Source of the DNA: Psychrosphaera aestuarii
GTDB taxonomy: Bacteria > Pseudomonadota > Gammaproteobacteria > Enterobacterales > Alteromonadaceae
Direction: 5' to 3'
Assembly: GCF_017948405.1 (NCBI RefSeq)
Contig: NZ_CP072844.1
Span: 124,001 to 188,000 of the forward strand
Length of the DNA stretch: 64,000 nt
The position numbers and the translations under genes are program-made. Position 1 is the first letter of the stretch, and each line of letters opens with the position of its first letter. The notes below the pieces were generated by a model that did no database searches, was not told where the DNA came from, and worked only from the letters and a program-made list of their open reading frames with translations. Shown in pieces: positions 40,101 through 48,248 of this stretch.

Positions 40101-41130
40101 CCTGTGTACTAAGGAATGGCATGCTTGAAACTGATACAAGTGGCGCGTCCAAAATTACTGATGTGTCATTGCCCGGTTCAAGAGCAGGAACAACATCACC
40201 GTGAGGACCTTGCATTGGGGTTAAGTCATCTTTTGCATAAGCTCTGTAGTGGAAAACAGAGTCATCTACTGTTAGGTTGTTTTTAGAAAGAACTTTGCCA
40301 GTATTAGCGTCAACTACATAGCTGTATAGGTTACTTGTAACACTATCAACTTCTGATACTTCAACTTCTAGGTAGTAAGCAGGGATAAGGCCATTGCTCG
40401 CGTCAAAGTAAACTTTTTTCGCGCGAGTATCATTACCCACAAGTAAACCATTTTCTGCGCCTTGAGCTTTAAAGTGCGCAAACTTACCTTTTTCTTGAGT
40501 TGGAGTTAATGCAACATTAACTTGGTTGTTTGTTGCGTCTTGAAATGCGTTTCTAATTGCTGTTTCTGCACTACCAAATGCAAACGCTGGAGATACTTGA
40601 CCTTCAGGAACAACGTTGCGAGCTAGGTAACCAGATGATGCAACTAGGTTAAACTCTTTATCCATCATGATATTAAATTCACGATTGAATACTTCTACAC
40701 CCAATACTTCTTGCTTATATTTTGCAATTCGAGTGCCTTTGCCCTCGTCGTGTAGGTTAGCTAGCTTAACTTGAGATACGCCACCTTTAGTAACCGATTG
40801 GCCTAATAGTGCGTTTAAATAGTGATTACTTGCCGCCGCTGCTTTATCTTTTGCAGCAACATCAGATAAGTTAGGTGCTTTAATCGAAGCTGGCGCCCAT
40901 ACAAACGTCGCTTTACCTAGGTCGTTATCATAGTGGCTTTTTAAACCTGAAACTGTAGGTTGAGACGCTAATGCTTTTTGAACAGCCGCATCGTAGCTAC
41001 CTTTAACTTGGTTAAACTGGTTGCCCTTTACGGTTTTGGTTAGCTGACCTTCTGGCGCAGCTTGAGCAGCCGCACTTGCGAGTACCAAAGATACTGCAGC
41101 AGATACGCCCGCCATTTTAAAATCTATCAT
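37132..41130 (-). CDS. Secreted M36 (fungalysin-type) metallopeptidase with PA domain and GlyGly-CTERM tail
   Basis: A 1332-residue secreted protease. The ATG at 41130 (MIDFKMAGV) is preceded by AAGGA and opens a clean signal peptide cut after Ala24 (AAAQA). Next come an FTP/PepSY-like propeptide (about 25-300), the M36 catalytic domain with HEFGH (His641, Glu642, His645) and Glu668 in GEGWSD, a protease-associated insert before it (CEAAANAEELAGN ... GADDTVSIPSQGLS), beta-sandwich domains and a PKD/Ig-like domain (VNEGESVSLTAEG). The last 23 residues (GGSFGWAALLLL ... MLRRRTKR) form a GlyGly-CTERM signal, processed by rhombosortase in substrates of type II secretion. Strong codon bias is present. 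Confidence 0.93.
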   Translation of the reverse strand: MIDFKMAGVSAAVSLVLASAAAQAAPEGQLTKTVKGNQFNQVKGSYDAAVQKALASQPTVSGLKSHYDNDLGKATFVWAPASIKAPNLSDVAAKDKAAAASNHYLNALLGQSVTKGGVSQVKLANLHDEGKGTRIAKYKQEVLGVEVFNREFNIMMDKEFNLVASSGYLARNVVPEGQVSPAFAFGSAETAIRNAFQDATNNQVNVALTPTQEKGKFAHFKAQGAENGLLVGNDTRAKKVYFDASNGLIPAYYLEVEVSEVDSVTSNLYSYVVDANTGKVLSKNNLTVDDSVFHYRAYAKDDLTPMQGPHGDVVPALEPGNDTSVILDAPLVSVSSMPFLSTQDPWLAEDATITAGNNAVAYADVIAPDGFSPGDFTAETTSANTFDYVLDDTKRANSVGNRKAAIVNLFYMSNFLHDYYYDYGFDEASGNAQASNYGRGGLENDPLRLEAQDNSGLNNANMSTPADGGSPRMQQFLWTDKDATLGEDWGITVTNSDDLGLLSTSQLASFGPQQYSVSGTVVRIDDGTDVGTDGCEAAANAEELAGNIAIIDRGACAFTAKVLNAQAAGAIGVIIVNNNDDGTPAPMGGADDTVSIPSQGLSFADGASIYSLIDADEAVDVSMFSTFPLKDSTFDNAVIAHEFGHYMQNRLIGNASGLTNFQGRAMGEGWSDVHAMLFVTKKEDLELEGNAEFGLGYGVGTYVADFFYGIRRAPYTTDMDVNPYTFGHITTGAGPAGFPATSNASPHGAGEIWAVSLWEFYVSMINEHGFDEAKDRMSRYVVEGYKLTPVTPTYTEARDAILAAAMSNDDADFDLAIAAFAKRGMGLGAVSPSRFSTDLSGVVESDSVKLATFSAVSVDLNADYDGETAGFCTADGVLDKGETGTISVTVANTGSEPLEGITAQITVVGDADVTIENDGLVTFGALSPFTRSTSDALKVTINDASTADDIDFVVTFPEAVEGDATVEAEDFTLPVTVNFDFEKVDPTNLTTFEDMEDASTFADWSVNVMDGGDAASDLAFFDGVNTGYFQSFASGTNLGAQTLRMADLSAISDVGYETTEFEVGYAGNFTVSFWHAYWLESGYDGGVVELSVNGSAWQDVTDFGGEFLVSGYSEIIPSDVQDQPLAGRPVFSGQNFAPAAANGGLEVIDFGEALNGNMVKFRFRLATDSAVSTFGWWVDNVTFSNVASPMFSEVTTGVVESCDNSAPRLVSVTESVSVNEGESVSLTAEGFDRNTDDTLTYTWTQTGGDEVTITGADTATMSFTAPEISANIEMTFQVVISDGKDSVSATSSVSVADVPEYVEPPKRDTGGSFGWAALLLLPLAMLRRRTKR

Positions 41131-41443
41131 GTTTATTCCTTGTGTTTTCGATAATAAAACGAATTTATTCCCCTGAAATGCAGGGCAACTGTAATAGCTT
41201 GTTGTTTTATATTTATTTACAGTTGTCTCCAAAATAGTCGGAAACCTGTCCTCTTTGCAATACCCTATCTTTATATTTGTTTAGCCACAAATATCACAAA
41301 TCGTTATAAGATTGATTTTAAAGAGATTTATTCGGTCGTTAATTAATCCATAATATTTTGTTACATTTTTGCACTATCGAGATAATAATTTTCAACGTGT
41401 AAACCTGCTCTAATGCAACTAACTAAATTAATAAGGAACTGAA
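41131..41443. other. 313-base divergent intergenic region, M36 peptidase / lipoprotein
   Basis: AT-rich region with no gene. It should carry both promoters. The M36 leader holds the AAGGA ribosome-binding site. I see no clear operator or hairpin. Confidence 0.5.
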
Positions 41444-41983
41444 ATGGCGCAAAAGACATTAACTATTTTTGGAATTGCTCTCTTAGCAACAACACTGAGT
41501 GCCTGTAACAACGAATCATCAACCTCTGAAGTTGAAAAAGAGACTCAAAAGGAAGTGGCATCAACTCCATTGAATTTAAAAGAGTCTCAGGTGACCAGCG
41601 AAAAACAGGCCAAAGCTATACCCAAGATGGAGCTAATCGATACTAGAGCTGACGCTACCAAAGGTACGTTACTAATAAATAATACCACTTTAGTTGCACA
41701 AGCCCTGCCTGTGGTTAAAGGGGTTGCGTTATTTGATCGTTCTGTAAACCAAACAGCCATTGCGACAGGAAACATAATTGTCGTTACCAAGCCGAACACC
41801 CCTATTCTAGGATGGGAAAATAATTACGATATTTCTGAGCTCGCCGAAAATACGTATTCGCTCACACCGAAAAGTCCTTCTGATTTAGTTTTAAACTATA
41901 AACAACTGAAAAAAGACCCTAATGTAACAACGATAGAGTTAGAATTGGATTACACGCCTGTTTCCAAACAAGAAACCATGTAA
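41444..41983 (+). CDS. Hypothetical lipoprotein
   Basis: A 179-residue protein that I do not recognise. The lipobox is LSACNN (Cys21), followed by an acidic/Ser-Thr linker and a small beta-rich domain (about residues 60-175). AAGGAA lies before the ATG. It is divergent from the large M36 peptidase and stops just before the convergent TonB-dependent receptor. Confidence 0.72.
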   Translation: MAQKTLTIFGIALLATTLSACNNESSTSEVEKETQKEVASTPLNLKESQVTSEKQAKAIPKMELIDTRADATKGTLLINNTTLVAQALPVVKGVALFDRSVNQTAIATGNIIVVTKPNTPILGWENNYDISELAENTYSLTPKSPSDLVLNYKQLKKDPNVTTIELELDYTPVSKQETM

Positions 41984-42043
41984 CCACCATTAAACTATCA
42001 AACCGACTCGAGGGGTATTGAAGTGTCAGCTTCGCCCTCCGGG

Positions 42044-44230
42044 TCAATACTTATAACTAATTGATATATTTATCGAACGTGGTTTGCCTGGGAAATACCG
42101 ATCGCCAGAAAAAGAGGAATAATCGGCGCGTTCAGCATATCGTTCGTCCGTTAAATTTTGCAACCTAACACCGAGTAGCACTTTAGCGTTTAATTGGTAG
42201 CTTGCCCTAAAGTGAAACAGCGTATGCCCTGGGTAACGGTGTTGATTTTCCACGTCGGTAAAATACTCACCGTTATATTGGCCATGCAACTGCCAAGACC
42301 ACGCGTTGGATTGATAATTCAAAAATACATTCGCCATTTCATTGGGTGATGTATCTATATCCAGACCAACAATGTCCGAGCCACCAGCGTTTGATTCATT
42401 TATACCGGGATTGTTGAGATATGTATGATCTGCAAACGAAGCATTTACAGCCAGACTAAACGTCTCTGTTAATACAGTTTCAAAGCTAATTTCTGCGCCG
42501 CGATGTTTGGTTTTAGCACCACTAATATTAAAAAAGTCGGTATTTCGAATGATGCCATTGGATTTTTTATACTGATAAAAAGCGATATCCAACGATAAAT
42601 TTTCATCTTGGAAACGCCAACCACCATCAAAGCCTTTTAACTCAACAGGATCTAAATCCGCTACGGTTTGCGCTCGTTGTAGTCGATACAACTCCGTTGC
42701 CTGTGGTGAACGAAAGCCATGAATTAAAGACCCGTACAATTGACTGTTATTTGCTAACTGATAAGTCGCCCCCAATTGCGGTGACAGTTGAAAATAGTCA
42801 TCAAATCGATTTTCAGGTCGGCTATATCGACATCCACCAAAACCACAGGCTTGCCCCAACTCGTCGGTGCGGCCTGACACCATTTCATTGCGATAATCAA
42901 ACTCAATATACTCGGCTCTTGCACCAATATTTAGATTTAGCTCAGGAGACATTTTAATATTAGTCACCACAAAGGACGCTATGTTTTTTGAATCGACCTT
43001 GTAGTCATAATGTTTGCCCGTTGGAATGGTTGCCTGCAAAAAGGCAGAGCCCTCTGTTTTCTCATCCTGAAACTGCAACAGCGACATCGCTGCGAGTTCA
43101 GCATCAACGCCATAATTAATATCTACAGAGTCATTCACGCGCCAATTATTTGAAGTCTGCACACCTAGGCTCGTTTGACGGTTCTTTTCCGTTGGCTGGC
43201 CCGGTAAAAAGTGCTGCATAAACGCCATATTTGAATAGCGTAAATAAGGTGAAATCACGAGCCCATTTTGCCAACGATAGGTTTGATACAAGCGAAAGCC
43301 ATCGCCCTTTCGATAGGCTTCAGGATTGGCGTTGGTTTTGATAAGCGCTTTGTCTTTATAAGCACCTTCACCGACAAGATAACCTGCCGTTTCCTGATCT
43401 AAATTAAAGGCCGTTAACCAACTCGTTACATTGTAATCAGCCGATTCGCCTTGATGTTTTATGGTGCCAACTTGGTGTTTCACGCCCGAGTCATCTCGAA
43501 AACCACCATCGTCAACCACTGAAAAAGCTAAGCTCCAATCGCCGATTTGGCTCGCGTGACGCAATTTATAATAGTCGTAACTGCCTAGCGTTAAATCCGT
43601 TTCACCGCTGCCATTAGGTAACTGCGGCGTAACTAGATTAACCACGCCATGAAGTCCGTTCGAGCCGTATTGCGAAGCCGATGCGCCCCGTAATATTTCA
43701 ACCGACTCGGCCCAATAATGATTTGCTTCAAACAATTCATTCACGTTACACATACCCGCCGGACGAAGTGGAATGCCGTTTTCCAATATCAAAAACTCAC
43801 CACAAGCGCCTGCACCTGTTAACACGGGCGAGCGGATTGCAGCGAGATATTCTTGCCCACTATTGCGATGAAAATTCACGCCTGGCATTTGATTAAACAG
43901 CTCTTGAACATGCGCATGATTCGTCAGCGAAATTTGCGTTGCATCAATCACATCAACCGTTCTTGCGACAGCGCTTAAATCTTGTGGCACACGCGATGCA
44001 GTGACCACGATGGTTTCGATTTTTTCTTTTGATGATGAAGTGTCTTTTTCTGGGTTGTCTTTTACTACTGAAGTGTTTTGTGCCGGATTGCCATTTACTG
44101 AAGTGTCTACTGCCAGACTTTCAGCGAAAGTTTGGGCTGAGCTTTGTAAAGAGACAAACAACATGAAAAGCACAAATAACGCAGCAAAAACGAACCGCTC
44201 TTTTGTACTAATTTTAAAAAATTTATTCAT
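42044..44230 (-). CDS. TonB-dependent outer-membrane receptor
   Basis: A 728-residue receptor: a signal peptide ending near SSAQ (residue about 33), a Ser/Lys/Asp-rich linker, a TonB-box-like ETIVVTASR, a plug domain (about 80-190, with VEILRGASASQYGSNGLHG) and a 22-strand barrel ending in the C-terminal motif LQNLTDERYAE ... SISYKY with terminal aromatic residue. The substrate is unknown; no siderophore, cobalamin or copper gene is adjacent and no cobalamin riboswitch or Fur box was recognised upstream. Confidence 0.9.
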   Translation of the reverse strand: MNKFFKISTKERFVFAALFVLFMLFVSLQSSAQTFAESLAVDTSVNGNPAQNTSVVKDNPEKDTSSSKEKIETIVVTASRVPQDLSAVARTVDVIDATQISLTNHAHVQELFNQMPGVNFHRNSGQEYLAAIRSPVLTGAGACGEFLILENGIPLRPAGMCNVNELFEANHYWAESVEILRGASASQYGSNGLHGVVNLVTPQLPNGSGETDLTLGSYDYYKLRHASQIGDWSLAFSVVDDGGFRDDSGVKHQVGTIKHQGESADYNVTSWLTAFNLDQETAGYLVGEGAYKDKALIKTNANPEAYRKGDGFRLYQTYRWQNGLVISPYLRYSNMAFMQHFLPGQPTEKNRQTSLGVQTSNNWRVNDSVDINYGVDAELAAMSLLQFQDEKTEGSAFLQATIPTGKHYDYKVDSKNIASFVVTNIKMSPELNLNIGARAEYIEFDYRNEMVSGRTDELGQACGFGGCRYSRPENRFDDYFQLSPQLGATYQLANNSQLYGSLIHGFRSPQATELYRLQRAQTVADLDPVELKGFDGGWRFQDENLSLDIAFYQYKKSNGIIRNTDFFNISGAKTKHRGAEISFETVLTETFSLAVNASFADHTYLNNPGINESNAGGSDIVGLDIDTSPNEMANVFLNYQSNAWSWQLHGQYNGEYFTDVENQHRYPGHTLFHFRASYQLNAKVLLGVRLQNLTDERYAERADYSSFSGDRYFPGKPRSINISISYKY

Positions 44231-44361
44231 TCTAAGACGTTACTCATTTTTAGAAGTTTACTTAAACAATTTAATGGTATTTAAACACAGTTAAGAGCGT
44301 TGGTTTCGGTTAATTGGGTTGTACGGTAGTGCCGTAAGTAACGATCTGAGCTCGGACGAAA

Positions 44362-47300
44362 TCAAGCCATCGACAATTTCGCCGCTTGTTTCCATATAAA
44401 TGACGGCATGGCGCTGCGCAACTTCCAAGTGATATTCATGGGCTGACTGCCCGTATGAGACACATAATCGACTTCTCCGAAATTAACGAATCCCATGGTT
44501 TTGCCAAACTCATCATTTGATTGCTCGCGCACAAACAAAAACAGGCGTTTGCCGTTGTCTTTATGCAAAATGTAATCTAGCCCTTTGCCACTATCTGGTC
44601 GCGTTGAGTTTTGGCTTTGCCAATGAAACAAGTCTTCGTTGATTGCATAGTCATGATACATGGTCGTTGGTGAAAACTGTTTTGCGTTTTTGTTGAGCGT
44701 AACAAACAGAAGCTCGATGTTTTGCTCTCTGATATTAAACACACCTTCTCTCGAGTTCGGTTGCCTTTCAAAGGTTGTCGCACCAAAACCCACTAAAATT
44801 TGCTCTCTGGCGTAACGAGCATGCAGTTTAATTGGATGATTGCCCATCATCGGCATAGTTGATTGTTTGTGATGAACTCGCTGAATAAGCAAGTCTGTAA
44901 CACTGCTAATTTCGGAGACAATGGATGGTTGATTCAGGCTTAAAAGACTCTCCTGTAATGACTCAAATCCGGCGTTAGGTCCAGTCTTTTGCCAAAGATC
45001 ATAATGCAACATCAAGTCATAAATTGGATTTTCTGAATCGCTTACGTTAAAGCCATTTTTTGCCAATGTATTTATTTGTTTAAGATATTGATGATCGTCA
45101 CATACTAAGAGCCTAGTTTTAATCATACGAGACAGTTGGCGAAGTAATTCATTATCCGATTCAACGTTCATGCCCTCAGGTGCTTTGCTTGTTCCCGTAT
45201 CTGAATTATCCACTTCATTTACGTTATAAATCACACCTGCCTCTTCACATAATTCCGTCCATGAGTGTTTTTTATAGATGTCTTCAAGCGCGACTTGCGG
45301 GTTCACTTTCATGAAATTATCGAGCGTAATCGATAACGTCGTATGTTGCGGAAAATTTCGGATCAGACCTAACAACCGCTGTCTATTCAAAGTGGCTTGT
45401 CTGATATTTTTCAAAATGACGTCTTGGGTTTGCTTAGACAGTTCTATGCGACACCCTAAAGGTGCATGAGGAAAGTCATTTTTGATTTCGTCACTGATCG
45501 CCCCATCTGTCTTACCCACCAGCGCTCTAAACTTATGCGCAAAGTCATATTCAGCATTGGCATTACCTACAAAATCGAGCACGGTACAAGCTTCTTTGCC
45601 ATCGGCCAAACGCAGACCACGGCCGAGTTGTTGTAAAAATATCGTTAAACTTTCAGTCGGCCGCAGAAACAATAACGTATCCACTTCTGGGATATCGACG
45701 CCTTCATTAAAAATATCAACGACAAACAGGATGTTAATGGCACCGCTTCGAAGGGCTTGCTGTTTTTGAGCGCGCTCCCGGCTATTATCACTAGTCAAAT
45801 AATCACAAGAAATGCCTTTTAATAAGAATTGCTTACACATGTATTCTGCATGTTTTTTACTGACACAAAAGCCCAATACTTTCATGCTAGAAACCGACGT
45901 CACTATTTCGTTAAGGCTTTGATAAATCTTATCTACGCGTTGCTGATTATGCGTGTACAAATTTGTTAAGGCCGCAATATCGTAACGACCTCGGTTCCAA
46001 TTTACCGTTCGCAGATCGGTATCGTCATCCACCCCAAAATATTGAAATGGACAAAGATGGCGTCGATTGATGGCTTCCGGTAGACGAATTTCAGCCGCGA
46101 TAACGCCACAAAAATCATCCAAAATATTAGACCCGTCTTGCCGTTCTGGCGTTGCGGTTAAGCCTAATAAAATCTGAGGCTCAAACTTTTTCAATATACT
46201 TCGATAGGAATTAGCGGCAACGTGATGGACTTCATCAATAACAATGTAATCAAAATAGTCGGCCGACAAAGAGAGATTATCTATCTGATTATTTAAAGAC
46301 TGTACTGAAGCAAACAGGTGTTTGTAACTTTCGGGTTTGTGATTCCCAACCCAGAGCTCGCCAAAATTCGAATTTTTTAATACGCCTCGATACGCAAGCC
46401 GTGCTTGTTTTATTATTTCTTCTCGATGAGCAACAAATAGGAATTTAGCATCCGGCTTATCTTTGATAAAACGCGCAAAATCAAACGCCGATATTAACGT
46501 CTTCCCCGTGCCTGTTGCGGCCACTACTAAGTTTTTAAATCGCTTATGGAGTGAACGCTCAACATCTAACTGTTCCAAAATTTCTTGTTGGTGATTAAAC
46601 GGCTTAATGTCGAAAAAATGTGATTGTTCTAATTCATGTCCACCGCTACTACCGATACGCGCTTCTTTTAGCGCAGACTTTAGTTTTTCTTTGGCTTCCA
46701 CTTTGCCATCAAACAGCTCAAATTCTTTGGAATTCCAATAGGTTTCAAAGGTATTAATGGAACGTTCAATAATGTGAGGGATTTCTTGCGACGTAATCTT
46801 TAAATTCCACTCTAAGCCACTAGTCAGGGCCGAATGCGACAAGTTAGAGGAACCAATATAGCCGGTATTAAAGCCGGTATCGCGAATAAAGAGGTAGCTT
46901 TTGGCATGCAGTCGTTCTCTTTGGGTATTGTAACTAAGCTTAACTTCGGTGTTAGGCAATGACGCTAAAAACTCCACCGCTTTGGCATCGGTTGCGCCCA
47001 TGTAAGACGTCGTGATGATCTTTAATTGTTTGCCACTTCGAGTGAAGGCTTCCAACTCCTTTCGGAAGATTCGAATTCCGGTCCATTTAATAAACGACAC
47101 AAGCCAATAGATCGTATCCGACGAAAGTATCTCGCGCTTGAGTTCACTTTCTAACGACAATCCTGCATTACTACCGCAAAACAATTCACTTTGGGTCAGG
47201 CCTGTCAGTGGAAATATATCTTTGACGTATTTTTTAAGATCGGCCGCCACCGGATTTTCAAGTTCATACAGCGCAGTAAGAATTTGTCCTTGGCTATTGA

Positions 47301-47571
47301 GTAGATTCTCATCAAAAAATTCATCGTCTTGAAGCTTATCTTTAAGCCATAAAATCAGCTGGTTAGATAACTCTATTTGGTGCTGCAGTTGATCGTCGCC
47401 TGACGGTAAGCAATTAACCGCATATTCAATAACACGACTCAAAAAACGTGATAGCCATAATGCCGCTTCAGACTGCTCAAGGACACGCTCACCAATATAA
47501 AACTTATCTTTGTTAAGACGATCTGAAACGAGATTAGTGATCAGCTGTTCGTAAAGGCCGGTTTGATTCAT
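44362..47571 (-). CDS. PLD-nuclease / SF2 helicase / DUF3427 fusion protein
   Basis: A 1069-residue cytosolic protein. Residues about 130-290 form a phospholipase D-like domain with HxK in RLHAKSYLFI and GSSNLSHSAL. The SF2 helicase core follows: Walker A ATGTGKT (residues 352-358), DEVH at 446-449, GLTATPER, and motif VI QQLGRGLRLADGKE. The C-terminus from about residue 890 is DUF3427 (LVGFGATTF, LLFVTLNKNAKQFSP). Such fusions occur in variable and defence-associated regions, but a defined role is not established. It lies directly beside the tRNA-fragment boundary of the island. Confidence 0.88.
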   Translation of the reverse strand: MNQTGLYEQLITNLVSDRLNKDKFYIGERVLEQSEAALWLSRFLSRVIEYAVNCLPSGDDQLQHQIELSNQLILWLKDKLQDDEFFDENLLNSQGQILTALYELENPVAADLKKYVKDIFPLTGLTQSELFCGSNAGLSLESELKREILSSDTIYWLVSFIKWTGIRIFRKELEAFTRSGKQLKIITTSYMGATDAKAVEFLASLPNTEVKLSYNTQRERLHAKSYLFIRDTGFNTGYIGSSNLSHSALTSGLEWNLKITSQEIPHIIERSINTFETYWNSKEFELFDGKVEAKEKLKSALKEARIGSSGGHELEQSHFFDIKPFNHQQEILEQLDVERSLHKRFKNLVVAATGTGKTLISAFDFARFIKDKPDAKFLFVAHREEIIKQARLAYRGVLKNSNFGELWVGNHKPESYKHLFASVQSLNNQIDNLSLSADYFDYIVIDEVHHVAANSYRSILKKFEPQILLGLTATPERQDGSNILDDFCGVIAAEIRLPEAINRRHLCPFQYFGVDDDTDLRTVNWNRGRYDIAALTNLYTHNQQRVDKIYQSLNEIVTSVSSMKVLGFCVSKKHAEYMCKQFLLKGISCDYLTSDNSRERAQKQQALRSGAINILFVVDIFNEGVDIPEVDTLLFLRPTESLTIFLQQLGRGLRLADGKEACTVLDFVGNANAEYDFAHKFRALVGKTDGAISDEIKNDFPHAPLGCRIELSKQTQDVILKNIRQATLNRQRLLGLIRNFPQHTTLSITLDNFMKVNPQVALEDIYKKHSWTELCEEAGVIYNVNEVDNSDTGTSKAPEGMNVESDNELLRQLSRMIKTRLLVCDDHQYLKQINTLAKNGFNVSDSENPIYDLMLHYDLWQKTGPNAGFESLQESLLSLNQPSIVSEISSVTDLLIQRVHHKQSTMPMMGNHPIKLHARYAREQILVGFGATTFERQPNSREGVFNIREQNIELLFVTLNKNAKQFSPTTMYHDYAINEDLFHWQSQNSTRPDSGKGLDYILHKDNGKRLFLFVREQSNDEFGKTMGFVNFGEVDYVSHTGSQPMNITWKLRSAMPSFIWKQAAKLSMA

Positions 47572-47725
47572 TTTGTGGGCATTCCATTGTATTTGATTGA
47601 CTATCTTTGCAGCCTGTACCTAATGAAGCAAGTAAATTTGTGATTACAGAGGTGTCAAAATGGAACTGTATTAATGTTTCCAATTGAGGAGGAGAAACAC
47701 AACCAATTAAGGCATGAAGAAGAAT

Positions 47726-47769
47726 GGCGCTCCCGGCAGGAATCGAACCTGCGCTTCAACCTCCGGAGA
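47726..47769 (-). other. 3' fragment of tRNA-Arg(CCG), probable attachment site
   Basis: Reading the minus strand, the block starts at the anticodon loop CTCCGGA (anticodon CCG), continues through the 3' strand of the anticodon stem GGTTG, a variable loop, a perfect T arm GCAGG-TTCGATT-CCTGC, and ends in CGGGAGCGCCA with the encoded CCA. The bases before the loop (TACTT) cannot pair with GGTTG, so the 5' half is absent. This is what remains when an element integrates in a tRNA gene and displaces its 3' end. The intact gene should lie at the other end of the element. Confidence 0.85.
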
Positions 47770-47896
47770 AGTACTCCTGCGAATGTAGCCAATTTTCATC
47801 ATTTGGTGAAATTCGTTTTTAATAGGTATATCAATTGGTTGGGTGTTTTCGCAGGGCTTACCGATTTACGCCGATTAAGAGCTTTTTGCTTGGTCT

Positions 47897-47914
47897 GGTC
47901 ACACACAGGTCACA
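47897..47914. repeat. Phased direct repeat GGTCACA
   Basis: GGTCACA at 47897-47903 and 47908-47914, eleven bases apart, i.e. on the same helix face. Its place near the attachment fragment suggests arm-type binding sites of a recombinase. Confidence 0.45.
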
Positions 47915-47920
47915 AAATTG

Positions 47921-47944
47921 GTGGCTATTTTAGCCACTTTTCTT
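47921..47944 (+). terminator. Rho-independent terminator without an upstream gene
   Basis: GTGGCTA-TTT-TAGCCAC forms a seven-pair stem followed by TTTTCTT. No plus-strand gene lies within several kilobases upstream. Confidence 0.65.
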
Positions 47945-48248
47945 GCTGATTTACCCCTGCGAAAACAATCAACGTTAGTACGATTCAGATAGTACATTCA
48001 AATTGGTATCGACTAAAAACCCAGTTGAATTATGACTAACTAATAGATAGACCTATAATCATCTTCATCATTAGGTATCTAGTATTACTACTTTCGGGCT
48101 ATTAGCTATAGCTCTTTTTTTATCGAAAACGCTACGGTAAGAAATAGGTTCATATAATAAAATAAAAAAGTCCAAATTATTAGTTAATTATCTAAGACAC
48201 TTACTTTAGTAAAAAACTTGTGTATTATTTTAAACTCAACTTTTGGGC

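Larger units (their letters stand above)
47777..47966. repeat. Short repeats at the island end: three CCTGCGAA copies and a 12-base inverted pair
   Basis: CCTGCGAA occurs directly at 47777-47784 and 47956-47963 and inverted at 47848-47855. The last two extend to a perfect 12-base inverted repeat, GTTTTCGCAGGG (47845-47856) and CCCTGCGAAAAC (47955-47966). Confidence 0.7.
47572..48248. other. 677-base region with island boundary, no gene
   Basis: Contains the tRNA-Arg fragment, three CCTGCGAA motifs, paired GGTCACA motifs and a plus-strand terminator, each listed separately. From about 47990 to 48248 it is AT-rich and should contain the promoter of the operon that starts at 48249. Confidence 0.6.

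Noticed and set aside
42015..42050. GTATTGA/TCAATAC inverted repeat at the end of the TonB-dependent receptor gene as a terminator
   Set aside because: Only seven pairs, a 22-base loop and no T tract on either strand.
44231..44361. Cobalamin riboswitch or Fur box before the TonB-dependent receptor
   Set aside because: No conserved B12-box sequence or Fur palindrome could be seen.
47674..47949. A 91-codon plus-strand frame beginning near the tRNA fragment (contains SRQESNLRF)
   Set aside because: It is the antisense translation of the tRNA-Arg 3' end and repeats; such peptides are a well-known artefact of tRNA regions.
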